From Kineosphaera sp039812485 (GTDB lineage Bacteria; Actinomycetota; Actinomycetes; Actinomycetales; Dermatophilaceae): a stretch of DNA of 64,000 bases. Positions 25,151-33,069 of this stretch are shown in pieces. The stretch's first letter is position 1. The number at the start of each line of letters is the position of its first letter. The stretch covers positions 1 to 64,000 of the forward strand of contig JBDIAP010000002.1 in the NCBI GenBank assembly GCA_039812485.1, in the 5' to 3' direction. The notes beneath the pieces are model-generated. The model was not told the origin of the DNA. It worked only from the letters and a program-made list of their open reading frames with translations, and made no database searches. Both the position numbers and the translations under genes were made by a program.

Positions 25151-26518
25151 TCAGATGCTCGGGTCGAAGGCCCGAGTCAACGGGTCCCCGACCATGCCGG
25201 CGGCCAGCGTCGCGCCGCTCGCCGGGTCGATGACGAGGAAGCCGCCGGTGCCGCGGTTGTCGAAGTAGTCGTCGACCGCGACCGGCTCGGCGAGCCGCAC
25301 GTGCACCCGCGCGATGTCGTTGAGCTCGGCCTGAGTGCCGGTCTCGATCCACTCCTGGGCGTCGACGTCCCAGTGCGCGCCGACGCTGGTCAGGAGGCCG
25401 CGCACCGCCTTCGTGCCCGACTTGACGAGCACCCGCTGCCCGGGGGCCGACGCCCGCTCGGCGAGCCAGCAGACGACGCCGACGAGCTCGGAGGTGATGA
25501 CCGGCTCCTGGCCGGGGTGCGCGAGCACCTGGCCGCGGCCCACGTCGAGCTCGTCCTCCAGCAGGATCGTCACCGAGTCGCCCGCGACGGCCTCGGTCAC
25601 CGGGCCCGAGGGCGTGTCGATGCCGGTGACGACCGAGCTGAGCTCGCCCGGGAGGGCCACGACCCGATCGCCGACCCGCACCGTGCCGGAGGCGACCCGA
25701 CCCGCGAGCCCGCGGTAGTCGGGGTGCTCGGCCGTGCGCGGCCGGATGACGAGCTGCACGGGCAGCCGGAAGTCGGCGCTGCGCGCCGCGACCGACTCGT
25801 CCAGACCCTCGAGGATCTCCAACAGGCTCGGGCCGTCATACCAGGCGCTGGCCTCGTCCGAGGAGTCGTGCGCCGCGACGTTCTGGCCGGTGAGCGCGCT
25901 GACGGGCACGACCTGCAGCCGCTTGGCGCCCAGCTTGTCGGCGACCGCGCGCACGTCGCGGGCGACGTCGTCGAAGCGGGCCTGGTCCCAGTCGACCGCG
26001 TCCATCTTGTTGACCGCGACGAGCACGTGCGGCACCCGCAGCAGCGCCATGACCGCGAGGTGGCGGCGGGTCTGCACGGAGACGCCGTTGCGGACGTCGA
26101 CGAGCACGACCGCGGCCTGCGCGGTCGACGCGCCGGTCACCGTGTTGCGCGTGTATTGCGTGTGGCCGGGGGTGTCGGCGAGCACGAAGCTGCGCCGCGG
26201 CGTCGAGAAGTAGCGGTAGGCCACGTCGATCGTGATGCCCTGCTCCCGCTCGGCGCGCAGGCCGTCGGTGAGCAGCGCGAGGTCGACGACGTCGGAGCCG
26301 CGGCGGCGGCTCGCGGCGGCGACCGCGTCGTACTGGTCGGCGAGGATCGACTTGGTGTCGTAGAGCAGCCGGCCCACGAGGGTGGACTTGCCGTCGTCGA
26401 CGGAGCCGGCGATGACCAGGCGCAGCTCGGCGCGCTGGGCGGTCAGCACCTGCTCCGCGAGCTCCGAGCCCTGAGCGATCTCGGCGGCGTGCGCGTCGGT
26501 GTCCAGCGTCGTCGTCAT
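25151..26518 (-). CDS. cysN: Sulfate adenylyltransferase large subunit (GTPase)
   Basis: A 455-residue EF-Tu-like GTPase that drives APS formation with CysD. Motifs are the P-loop IAGSVDDGKST, switch II ADTPGHTQYTRNTVTG and the guanine-specificity motif AVNKMDAVDW, followed by two beta-barrel domains. There is no C-terminal APS kinase fusion, consistent with the separate cysC. The start overlaps the cysD stop (TGATG); longer versions of the frame run through cysD. Confidence 0.94.
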   Translation of the reverse strand: MTTTLDTDAHAAEIAQGSELAEQVLTAQRAELRLVIAGSVDDGKSTLVGRLLYDTKSILADQYDAVAAASRRRGSDVVDLALLTDGLRAEREQGITIDVAYRYFSTPRRSFVLADTPGHTQYTRNTVTGASTAQAAVVLVDVRNGVSVQTRRHLAVMALLRVPHVLVAVNKMDAVDWDQARFDDVARDVRAVADKLGAKRLQVVPVSALTGQNVAAHDSSDEASAWYDGPSLLEILEGLDESVAARSADFRLPVQLVIRPRTAEHPDYRGLAGRVASGTVRVGDRVVALPGELSSVVTGIDTPSGPVTEAVAGDSVTILLEDELDVGRGQVLAHPGQEPVITSELVGVVCWLAERASAPGQRVLVKSGTKAVRGLLTSVGAHWDVDAQEWIETGTQAELNDIARVHVRLAEPVAVDDYFDNRGTGGFLVIDPASGATLAAGMVGDPLTRAFDPSI

Positions 26519-27498
26519 CAGAAGTAGCCCTCTCGCTTGCGGTCTTCCATCGCGGCATCGGAGATGCGGTCGTCGCCCCGGGTCGCGCCGCGCTCGGTGA
26601 GGCGGGTCACCGAGATCTCGGCGATGACCTCGGCCACCGTCGTGGCCTCCGAGTCGACCGCGCCGGTCAGCGATCCGTCGCCCACCGTGCGGTAGCGCAC
26701 CGTGCGCGTCTGCAGCGTCTCGCCCTCGCGCGGGCCGCCCCACGGGCCGGGAGTGAGCCACATGCCGTCGCGCTGCCACACGTCGCGCTCGTGGGCGTAG
26801 TAGATCGAGGGGAGCTCGACGTTCTCGGCCGCGATGTAACGCCAGATGTCGAGCTCGGTGAAGTTGCTGAGCGGGAACACGCGGGTGTGCTCCCCCGGCG
26901 CATGCCGTCCGTTGTAGACGGTCCACAGCTCCGGGCGCTGTGCCCGCGGGTCCCAGCCGCCGAAGGCGTCGCGGATCGAGAAGATGCGCTCCTTGGCGCG
27001 GGCGCGGTCCTCGTCGCGGCGGGCGCCGCCGAGCACCGCGTCGAAGCGGCCCTCGTTGATCGTGTCGAGCAGCGGCACGGTCTGCAGGGGGTTGCGGGTG
27101 CCGTCGGCGCGCTCGACGACCCGGCCGTCGGCGATCCAGTCCTCGACCTTCGCGACGACGAGGTTGAGCCCCTGCTCGGCGACGATCCGGTCGCGGAACT
27201 CCAGCACCTCGGGCAGGTTGTGCCCGGTGTCGACGTGCACGAGCGTGATCGGCAGCGGGGCGGGCGCGGTCGCCTTGCGGGCCAGGTGCAGCAGCACCGC
27301 CGAGTCCTTGCCGCCGCTGAAGAGCAGCGCCGGCCGGTCGAACTCGGCGACGACCTCGCGGATGATCTGGATGGCCTCGGACTCCAGGGCCCGCAGCGAA
27401 GCGTCGAGCGCCACGCCCGGCGCCGTGGCGCTGGAGTCGGGCGACGCCTCGGTCGCAGCGGCCACCGCGGCGGGCCGGGAGTCGGTCGTTGCGGTCAC
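26518..27498 (-). CDS. cysD: Sulfate adenylyltransferase small subunit
   Basis: A 326-residue PP-loop pyrophosphatase-type enzyme that makes APS from ATP and sulfate, with CysN. The PP-loop is LLFSGGKDSAVLLHLARK; other family segments are LVHVDTGHNLPEVLEFRD, GARRDEDRARAKERIFS and FPLSNFTELDIWRYI. The first 30 residues are a low-complexity extension. The GTG start overlaps the cysC stop by 4 bases (GTGA). Confidence 0.94.
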   Translation of the reverse strand: MTATTDSRPAAVAAATEASPDSSATAPGVALDASLRALESEAIQIIREVVAEFDRPALLFSGGKDSAVLLHLARKATAPAPLPITLVHVDTGHNLPEVLEFRDRIVAEQGLNLVVAKVEDWIADGRVVERADGTRNPLQTVPLLDTINEGRFDAVLGGARRDEDRARAKERIFSIRDAFGGWDPRAQRPELWTVYNGRHAPGEHTRVFPLSNFTELDIWRYIAAENVELPSIYYAHERDVWQRDGMWLTPGPWGGPREGETLQTRTVRYRTVGDGSLTGAVDSEATTVAEVIAEISVTRLTERGATRGDDRISDAAMEDRKREGYF

Positions 27499-28103
27499 AA
27501 CAGTCCTCTCTGGTCGAGCAGGTCGAGCACGGCGTCGACCTCGGCGGACACCTCGGCGTCCGTCGTGTCGAACCGCAGGTCGGGGTCGGCGGGCTCCTCG
27601 TAGGGGTCGTCGACCCCCGTCAGCGAGGCGATCTGACCCGCCGCGTGCTTGGCGTAGAGACCCTTGACGTCGCGGCGCGCGCACTCCTGCACGGGCGTCG
27701 CGACATGCACCAACACGTAGGCGGTGCCGTCGGCGGCGTGGGCCGCGCGAATCGCCTCGCGGGTCTGCGCGTAGGGGGCGATGACCGGCACCAGCGCGAC
27801 GACGCCGTGCCGGGCGAGCAGCCTGGCCAGGTAGCCGACGCGGCCGACGTGGGCGTCGCGGTCGGCCCGGGTGAAGCCGAGGCCTGGCGACAGGGCGTCG
27901 CGCAGCTCGTCGCCGTCGAGCACCTCGGCGGCCCGGCCCCGGGCGCGCAGCCGGTCGGCGACCGCGAACGCGATCGTCGACTTGCCGGAGCCGGACAGTC
28001 CGGTGAGCCACACGGTGACGCCGGGCGCGCCGGTCGCGGCGCGTGGGGCCGCGCCGCCAGGCGCCTGCGCCGCGTCGAGGGTCTGGGTGTCGGACGGATT
28101 CAT
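27495..28103 (-). CDS. cysC: Adenylyl-sulfate (APS) kinase
   Basis: A 202-residue kinase that phosphorylates APS to PAPS. The P-loop is WLTGLSGSGKST, followed by AEVLDGDELRDALSPGLGF, the substrate-binding VGRVGYLARLLARHGVVALVPVIAP and KGLYAKHAAGQI. It sits in the middle of the operon, although the CysH here looks like an APS rather than PAPS reductase. Its ATG overlaps the stop of a 50-codon ORF that fills the gap to cysH. Confidence 0.94.
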   Translation of the reverse strand: MNPSDTQTLDAAQAPGGAAPRAATGAPGVTVWLTGLSGSGKSTIAFAVADRLRARGRAAEVLDGDELRDALSPGLGFTRADRDAHVGRVGYLARLLARHGVVALVPVIAPYAQTREAIRAAHAADGTAYVLVHVATPVQECARRDVKGLYAKHAAGQIASLTGVDDPYEEPADPDLRFDTTDAEVSAEVDAVLDLLDQRGLL

Positions 28104-28252
28104 CCGTTGATCCCGTTCATCTGATCCCGTTCGTCTGTGGGGGTCTCGTTCACGCGTTGATCCCGGTCATCCGTTGATCTGATCCCGGTCAGACGTGGAT
28201 GACTCATACGTTGATGACCCATGCCTGGATGACTCAGACGTGGATGACTCAT
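28100..28252 (-). CDS. Candidate 50-residue repeat-derived ORF between cysH and cysC
   Basis: ATG 28252 overlaps the cysH stop by 4 bases (ATGA), and its own TGA overlaps the cysC ATG by 4 bases (ATGA). The product is hydrophilic and built from repeats: MSHPRLSHPGMGHQ, MSHPRLTGI, then an Arg/Asp/Gln-rich half ending NGING. Codons such as AGT, CAT, CCA and CGT are unlike the GC-ending codons of its neighbours. Coupling at both ends matches every other core-gene junction of the operon and argues for translation. The sequence itself is tandem-repeat DNA, so it may serve only to relay ribosomes, or be fortuitous. Confidence 0.45.
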   Translation of the reverse strand: MSHPRLSHPGMGHQRMSHPRLTGIRSTDDRDQRVNETPTDERDQMNGING

Positions 28253-28263
28253 ACGTTGATCCC
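28104..28263. repeat. Degenerate tandem repeats between cysH and cysC
   Basis: An exact 27-bp direct repeat occurs at 28189-28215 and 28234-28260 (begins TCAGACGTGG, ends ACGTTGAT; period 45). The shorter unit CGTTGATCCC occurs at 28105-28114, 28155-28164 and 28254-28263. The last copy is the 3' end of cysH, so the array looks like repeated duplication of that gene's end. Local GC is well below its surroundings. Confidence 0.85.
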
Positions 28264-29031
28264 GCATTCGGTCTTGGTGGTGCCCGCCCAGCGGCCGGCG
28301 CGGGGGTCTTCGCCCGGGAGCACCTTGCGCGTGCACGGGGCGCAACCGATCGAGGGGTAGCCCTGGTCGAGCAGCGCGTTGCGCACGATGTCGTGCTCCT
28401 GCGCGTAGGCCTCGACCTCCTCGTCGGTCCAGGCCGCCAGGGGCGCGATCTTCACGCGCTGGCGGCGCCCGTCATACATGATCTGCGTCGTCGTGCGCCG
28501 CGTGATCGCCTCCGCGCGACGCACGCCGGTGGCCCAGGCCTCGTAGAACTCCATGGCCTCGTCCAGCGGCACCTCCTTGCGCAGGAAGCAGCACAGGTCG
28601 GGGTTGGAGCCGAAGAGGTCCGCGCCGTAGGTCTCGTCCTGCTCCTGCGTCGACAGGTCGGAGCGCAGGTCGACGACGTTGACGGCATACCGCTCGCGCA
28701 CGGCGTCGCGCGTCGCGAGGGTCTCGGCGAAGTGGTAGCCGGTCTCGAGGAAGAGCACGTCGGTGCCCGGCGCCACGCTCGCCACGAGGTGCGCGAGCAC
28801 CGTGTCCTGCATCGAGGAGGTCAGCGCCCAGCGCGGCCCGAAGGTGCGCGCCGCCCAGGCGATGACGTCGCGCGCGTCGGCGTCGTGGTCGTCGGTGATG
28901 CCCAGCTCGGCGCGCCCCCGGGCGACGATCTCCCGCAGGCCCTCCGGGGAGCGCGGGGCGAACGGCGTGGGAAGGCTCCCCGGCTCACGCACACTGTCCT
29001 GTGCAGTGACGTCGGTGGCGAGGCGCGTCAT
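28249..29031 (-). CDS. cysH: Phosphoadenylyl/adenylyl-sulfate reductase (APS reductase type)
   Basis: A 260-residue PP-loop reductase that reduces activated sulfate to sulfite. It has two Cys pairs, DLCCFLRKEVPL and GYPSIGCAPCTRKV, which ligate a 4Fe-4S cluster in APS reductases and are absent from enterobacterial PAPS reductases. The catalytic Cys is in the C-terminal TKTECGI, only three residues from the end. Substrate APS is therefore inferred. Its start overlaps the sulfite reductase stop (ATGA), and its final codons lie in a tandem-repeat array. Confidence 0.92.
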   Translation of the reverse strand: MTRLATDVTAQDSVREPGSLPTPFAPRSPEGLREIVARGRAELGITDDHDADARDVIAWAARTFGPRWALTSSMQDTVLAHLVASVAPGTDVLFLETGYHFAETLATRDAVRERYAVNVVDLRSDLSTQEQDETYGADLFGSNPDLCCFLRKEVPLDEAMEFYEAWATGVRRAEAITRRTTTQIMYDGRRQRVKIAPLAAWTDEEVEAYAQEHDIVRNALLDQGYPSIGCAPCTRKVLPGEDPRAGRWAGTTKTECGINV

Positions 29032-30755
29032 ACGAGCTGCTCCTCCGGGGCCCGCTGCGCCCACTGGGCGAAGCGCTCGCCCTCGGCCTTGCCCGCGGCG
29101 TAGTTGCGCACGACCCGCTCGACGTAGTCGCCGAGCCCGGCGGAGGTCACCTTGTGGCCGCGCAGCTTGCGGCCGAGGCCGGAGTCGGCGCCGAGGCCGC
29201 CGCCGAGGTGCACCTGGAAACCCTCGACCTGGTTGCCGTCGTCGTCGGTGACGATCTGGCCCTTGAGGCCGATGTCGGTGGTCTGGATGCGCGCGCAGCT
29301 GTTGGGGCAACCGTTGATGCCGATGCTCACCGGCCGGTCGAGCGCGAGCCCGTCGAGGCGCTGCTCGAGATCGTCGACGAGGCTCGCCGCGCGGCCCTTG
29401 GTGTCGACGATCGCGAGCTTGCAGAATTCCAGCCCGGTGCAGGCCAGCGTGCCGCGACGCCACGTCGAGGCGCGCGCCCGCAGACCGGTGCGCTCGACGT
29501 CCTCGATGAGCTGGTCGACCTTGTCGGGCTCGACGTCGAGCACGAGGAGCTTCTGCAGGGGGGTGAGCCGCACTCGGTCCGACCCAGCGGCTCGGGCCGC
29601 GTCGGCGACGGCCTGCAGGATCGTGCCGCTGACGCGGCCGCCGACGGGCGTGAACCCGACGAAACGCTTGCCGTCCTGCTGCTCGTTGACGCCGACGTAG
29701 TCGACGGGCACGTCCGGCGGCTGGGACGCCGGGCCGTCGAGGAAGGGCCGCTTGAGGTATTCGCGCTCGAGGATCTCGCGGACCTTCTCCGCGCCCAGGT
29801 CGTTGACCAGGTACTTCAGCCGCGCGCGGTTGCGCAGGCGACGGTAGCCGTAGTCGCGGAAGAACGACGTCACCGCGACCCAGACCTCCGGCACCTCCTC
29901 CAGCGGCACCCAGGCACCCAGCCGCGGCGCGAGGAAGGCGCTCGTCGAGAGCCCCCCGCCGACGAGCAGGTCGAAGCCGGGCCCGTGCTCGGGGTGGACG
30001 ACGCCGACGAACGAGACGTCGTTGATCTCGGGGATCGCGTCCCAGTTCCACGCGACGCTCGTCTTGTATTTGCGCGGCAGGTTCGCGAACGACGGGTCGC
30101 CGATGTAGCGACGCTTGATCTCCGCGAGCGCGGGCGTCGGGTCGATGAGGTCGCCCTTGGCGATGCCGGCGACCGGCGAGCCGAGCATGACGCGCGGGCA
30201 GTCGCCACACGCCTCGGTCGTGTCGAGACCGACCGCCGCGAGGCGCTCCCAGATCGTCGGGACGTCCTCGATGCGCACCCAGTGGAACTGGATGTTGTGC
30301 CGGTCGGTGATGTCGGCGGTGTCGCGCGCATAGCGCGTCGACAGGTCGGCGATCGTCTCCAGCTGCGCGAGGTTGAGGGCGCCGCCGTCGATGCGCACGC
30401 GCATCATGAAGTGGCTGTCCTCGAGCTCCTCGGGCTCCAGCTGCGCGGTGCGCCCGCCCTCGATGCCCGGCTTGCGCTGCGTGTAGAGGCCCATCCAGCG
30501 GAAACGCCCTCGGAGGTCGTCACTCGGGATCGAGTCGAAGCCCTCGATCGCGTAGGTGTCGAGGATGCGCGCGCGCACGTTGAGCGGGTTGTCGTCGCGC
30601 TTGAACTCTTCGTTGTGGTTCAGCGGCTCCGTCTGACCGAGCGCCCACTGGCCTTCCGGCCGGGCCGGGCGACCGGCCCCGCGGCGCTGGGGTCGGCCAG
30701 CGGCCTTCGCGGGCTGAGCGCCCACCCTCGCATAATCCCCGGTTGTGATGACCAT
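29028..30755 (-). CDS. sir: Ferredoxin-type sulfite reductase (siroheme, 4Fe-4S)
   Basis: A 575-residue nitrite/sulfite reductase family enzyme that reduces sulfite to sulfide. It shows two ferrodoxin-like halves with siroheme-binding motifs; the cluster ligands are the Cys of LACTGLEFCKLA and NGCPNSCAR. ITDRHNIQFHWVRIEDVP and EACGDCPRVMLGSP are family landmarks. Its position before cysH parallels mycobacterial nirA-cysH, and the siroheme genes at both ends of the operon support sulfite as substrate. The ATG at 30755 follows AAGGTG. Confidence 0.92.
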   Translation of the reverse strand: MVITTGDYARVGAQPAKAAGRPQRRGAGRPARPEGQWALGQTEPLNHNEEFKRDDNPLNVRARILDTYAIEGFDSIPSDDLRGRFRWMGLYTQRKPGIEGGRTAQLEPEELEDSHFMMRVRIDGGALNLAQLETIADLSTRYARDTADITDRHNIQFHWVRIEDVPTIWERLAAVGLDTTEACGDCPRVMLGSPVAGIAKGDLIDPTPALAEIKRRYIGDPSFANLPRKYKTSVAWNWDAIPEINDVSFVGVVHPEHGPGFDLLVGGGLSTSAFLAPRLGAWVPLEEVPEVWVAVTSFFRDYGYRRLRNRARLKYLVNDLGAEKVREILEREYLKRPFLDGPASQPPDVPVDYVGVNEQQDGKRFVGFTPVGGRVSGTILQAVADAARAAGSDRVRLTPLQKLLVLDVEPDKVDQLIEDVERTGLRARASTWRRGTLACTGLEFCKLAIVDTKGRAASLVDDLEQRLDGLALDRPVSIGINGCPNSCARIQTTDIGLKGQIVTDDDGNQVEGFQVHLGGGLGADSGLGRKLRGHKVTSAGLGDYVERVVRNYAAGKAEGERFAQWAQRAPEEQLV

Positions 30756-30780
30756 GACGACACCTTATATGGCGACTAAT
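30756..30780 (-). promoter_or_regulatory. AT-rich gap before sulfite reductase
   Basis: Minus-strand ATTAGTCGCCATATAAGGTG is strikingly AT-rich for this genome. It holds the stop of the upstream gene, the ribosome site AAGGTG and a CATATAA box. It may contain an internal -10 element; this is a weak inference. Confidence 0.3.
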
Positions 30781-31339
30781 CGGCGGCCCGGCCCCTGTCC
30801 ACGGATCGGTCGCCGCGCGCACCGGCGCCGCTGCCGGTCGCGTCGAGCACCTGCCGCAGCCGCGCCGCCAGCTCGTCGCGCAGCCGCCGCGAGAGGCGGT
30901 AGTCCCCACCGGTCGTCAGGGCGAACTGCACGTGATCGCAGCGGCCGCTCGCCGGCGTGACGGCCTGACCGAGCCCGCCGGCGTCGGCCCGCACGCAGAA
31001 GAGGCGGCGCGACTCGGCCTCGGCGACGACCTGCGCGTTGACGAGCGGGTCGTCGGTGCAGGCCATGGCGTACCAGCAGGCGGCGAGGTCCCCGGGCGCG
31101 TAGCGCCGGGCCTCCCACGTGATCCGTCCGGCCTGGGCCGCGACACCGACTCGCGGGTCGACCCACGGGGCGATCACCCGCACGAGCGCCCCCGCGGCGA
31201 GCAGCGTCTCCAGCCGGCGGGCGACGACCCGCCCGCCCCCGACGAGCACGACGCTCCGGCCCTCCAGGTGGAGCCCGGCGAGATAGACGGCGGGGTAGGA
31301 CGATCCGGCGGCACGACTCGATGCCCCGGAGCTGGTCAT
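30776..31339 (-). CDS. Precorrin-2 dehydrogenase / sirohydrochlorin ferrochelatase-like protein
   Basis: A 187-residue protein of the Met8/CysG N-terminal family that oxidises precorrin-2 to sirohydrochlorin for siroheme. The NAD-binding motif is SVVLVGGGRVVARRLETLLAAGALVRVIAP, followed by AMACTDDPLVNAQVVAEAESRRLFCVRAD. The usual C-terminal helical part is shortened. It is the first gene of the sulfate assimilation operon, 20 bases before sir. The uroporphyrinogen-III methyltransferase step is not encoded here. Confidence 0.85.
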   Translation of the reverse strand: MTSSGASSRAAGSSYPAVYLAGLHLEGRSVVLVGGGRVVARRLETLLAAGALVRVIAPWVDPRVGVAAQAGRITWEARRYAPGDLAACWYAMACTDDPLVNAQVVAEAESRRLFCVRADAGGLGQAVTPASGRCDHVQFALTTGGDYRLSRRLRDELAARLRQVLDATGSGAGARGDRSVDRGRAAD

Positions 31340-31442
31340 CCCCGCATGCTGTCACAGCGGCGCCGCCACCTCTGCGCCGCCACCCGGCGACAGAGGCCGC
31401 CGCCCTGCGGCAGCGCGACTCGGGTGCGACGGCCTCGACGCG

Positions 31443-31685
31443 TCAGGGGCGGCCGTAGGGGTCGTTCGGCGGCGGCGGGGCCTGGTAGTCGCGGCGCTCG
31501 ACGACGGTGGTGTCGGTGCGGCGGCGCTGCCCAGCGATGACGAACGAGAGGATGACGGTGACGACGCCGGCCGCCATGCAGATGTAGCCGACCATGACGA
31601 GGTTGACGCCGGCGAGCCGATCGGAGACGGCGAAGCTCAGGATTGCGCCGAGCGCGACGAGGAAGACCCCCAGTCCGACGGACAT
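31443..31685 (-). CDS. DUF6458-type small membrane protein
   Basis: An 80-residue protein with two membrane helices (SVGLGVFLVALGAILSFAV and LVMVGYICMAAGVVTVILSFVIA) and a hydrophilic tail (RRRTDTTVVERRDYQAPPPP). This matches the small actinobacterial family annotated as DUF6458. The ATG at 31685 is 3 bases after GGGAGGTG. The function is unknown. Confidence 0.82.
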   Translation of the reverse strand: MSVGLGVFLVALGAILSFAVSDRLAGVNLVMVGYICMAAGVVTVILSFVIAGQRRRTDTTVVERRDYQAPPPPNDPYGRP

Positions 31686-31885
31686 GACACCTCCCAGGTG
31701 CGACAACAGGCCAGGTTGTGGACACAGACGTGCTCCTATCGGCACGCCCGCATCGGCCCTGTAGGCGAATCCCTTTGGAATCCGCGTGGACTCGTTGCCT
31801 TGGACCCCGCTGGACCCGCGGGACGGCACACGCTCCGCAGCACAGCTGCGGGCATAGCCGCGGCGGATCGGCGGTTACCGTCGAT

Positions 31886-32944
31886 ATGACGCCCAGCACG
31901 CCCGCGACGGGAGCAGCCCGCCGAGTCCCGCTCTCGATCCTCGACCTGGCCCCCGTCTCGCAGGGCGGTGACGCGGCCCAGGCGCTGCGCGACTCCACCC
32001 GGCTGGCGCAGCTGGCCGACGATCTCGGCTACGCCCGGTTCTGGATGGCCGAGCACCACGGCAGCCGCACGTTCGCCAGCTCGGCGACGGCCGTGCTGCT
32101 CGCCCACGTCGCGTCGGCGACCTCCCGCATCCGCGTCGGCTCCGGCGGGGTCATGCTGCCGAACCACGCCCCGCTCATGGTCGCGGAGTATTACGGCACG
32201 CTCGCCACCCTCTACGGGCCGCGGATCGACCTCGGGCTCGGACGCGCCCCCGGCACCGACCCCGTGACGGCCGCCGCGCTGCGGCGCAGCACCGGGCAGC
32301 TCGACTCCTTCGCCCAGGACGTCGCCGACCTGTCGGCCTGGCTCGGCCCGCGCGAGGACGCCCCCGACCTGCGGGTGCGCGCGCTCCCCGGAGAGGGCAC
32401 CCGCGTGCCGCTGTGGATGCTCGGCTCGTCGCTCGGCGGTGCGAGCGTCGCCGCGGCGCTCGGGCTGCCGTTCTCGTTCGCGAGCCACTTCGCACCCGAG
32501 CAGCTGGGCCAGGCGCTGGACTACTACCGCGCCAACTTCGACGCGAGCGCGCCGACAGCGCAGGTCGATCGGCCCTACGTAATGGCGGGCGTCAACGTCA
32601 TCGCCGCGCCGACGACCGAGGAGGCCGCACTGCTGCGCACGACGTCGATCGCCATGGGCGCCCAGATCCGCACCGGCCACGCCGGCCCGCTGCTGCCGCC
32701 GGACGAGCGCCTGCTCGAGGGGCTCGACCCGCGGGTCTCGGGCCTCATCGACCAGCTGCAGGCCGTGCGCGCGGTGGGCACGCCGAGCGAGGTCGTGGCG
32801 GCGCTGGAGTCCTTCGTCGCCGCCTACGGAGTCGACGAGCTCATCACGACGACCTACACGTGGGACCCGGCGCTGCGGCGCCGCTCCTACGAACTGCTCG
32901 CGCAGGCATGGGGACCCATGCCGTCGCCCGAGCTGGGGATCTGA
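31886..32944 (+). CDS. LLM-class flavin-dependent oxidoreductase
   Basis: A 352-residue bacterial-luciferase-like monooxygenase. Family landmarks are PLSILDLAPVSQG, YARFWMAEHHGSRTFASSATAVLLAHVASATSRIRVGSGGVMLPNHAPL, AEYYGTLATLYGPRIDLGLGRAPGTDP and the C-terminal VDELITTTYTW. It belongs to the widespread MsnO8-like subgroup that uses FMNH2 or F420. The ATG at 31886 is chosen because upstream sequence is not conserved-looking. The substrate is unknown. The gene ends at a strong palindrome. Confidence 0.88.
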   Translation: MTPSTPATGAARRVPLSILDLAPVSQGGDAAQALRDSTRLAQLADDLGYARFWMAEHHGSRTFASSATAVLLAHVASATSRIRVGSGGVMLPNHAPLMVAEYYGTLATLYGPRIDLGLGRAPGTDPVTAAALRRSTGQLDSFAQDVADLSAWLGPREDAPDLRVRALPGEGTRVPLWMLGSSLGGASVAAALGLPFSFASHFAPEQLGQALDYYRANFDASAPTAQVDRPYVMAGVNVIAAPTTEEAALLRTTSIAMGAQIRTGHAGPLLPPDERLLEGLDPRVSGLIDQLQAVRAVGTPSEVVAALESFVAAYGVDELITTTYTWDPALRRRSYELLAQAWGPMPSPELGI

Positions 32945-32964
32945 GCCCCACGCCCGGACCGACG

Positions 32965-33000
32965 CCGGCGGGGCGGCCTCGGCCGAGGCCGCCCCGCCGG
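32965..33000. terminator. 36-bp perfect palindrome between convergent genes
   Basis: Bases 32965-32982 are exactly complementary to 32983-33000 (CCGGCGGGGCGGCCTCGG and its complement). It follows the LLM gene by 20 bases and faces the saccharopine dehydrogenase end, so it is a likely bidirectional terminator. A short GTCGCAGTGTCGGTA direct repeat follows. Confidence 0.75.
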
Positions 33001-33069
33001 GTCGGAGTCGCAGTGTCGGTAGTCGCAGTGTCGGTATCGGTGTCGATGCCGGCGTCGGTGCGGTGGTCG

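Noticed and set aside
28101..28263. CRISPR array between cysH and cysC
   Set aside because: The repeats are direct, degenerate and differently spaced, without unique spacers of constant length, and they derive from the cysH end.
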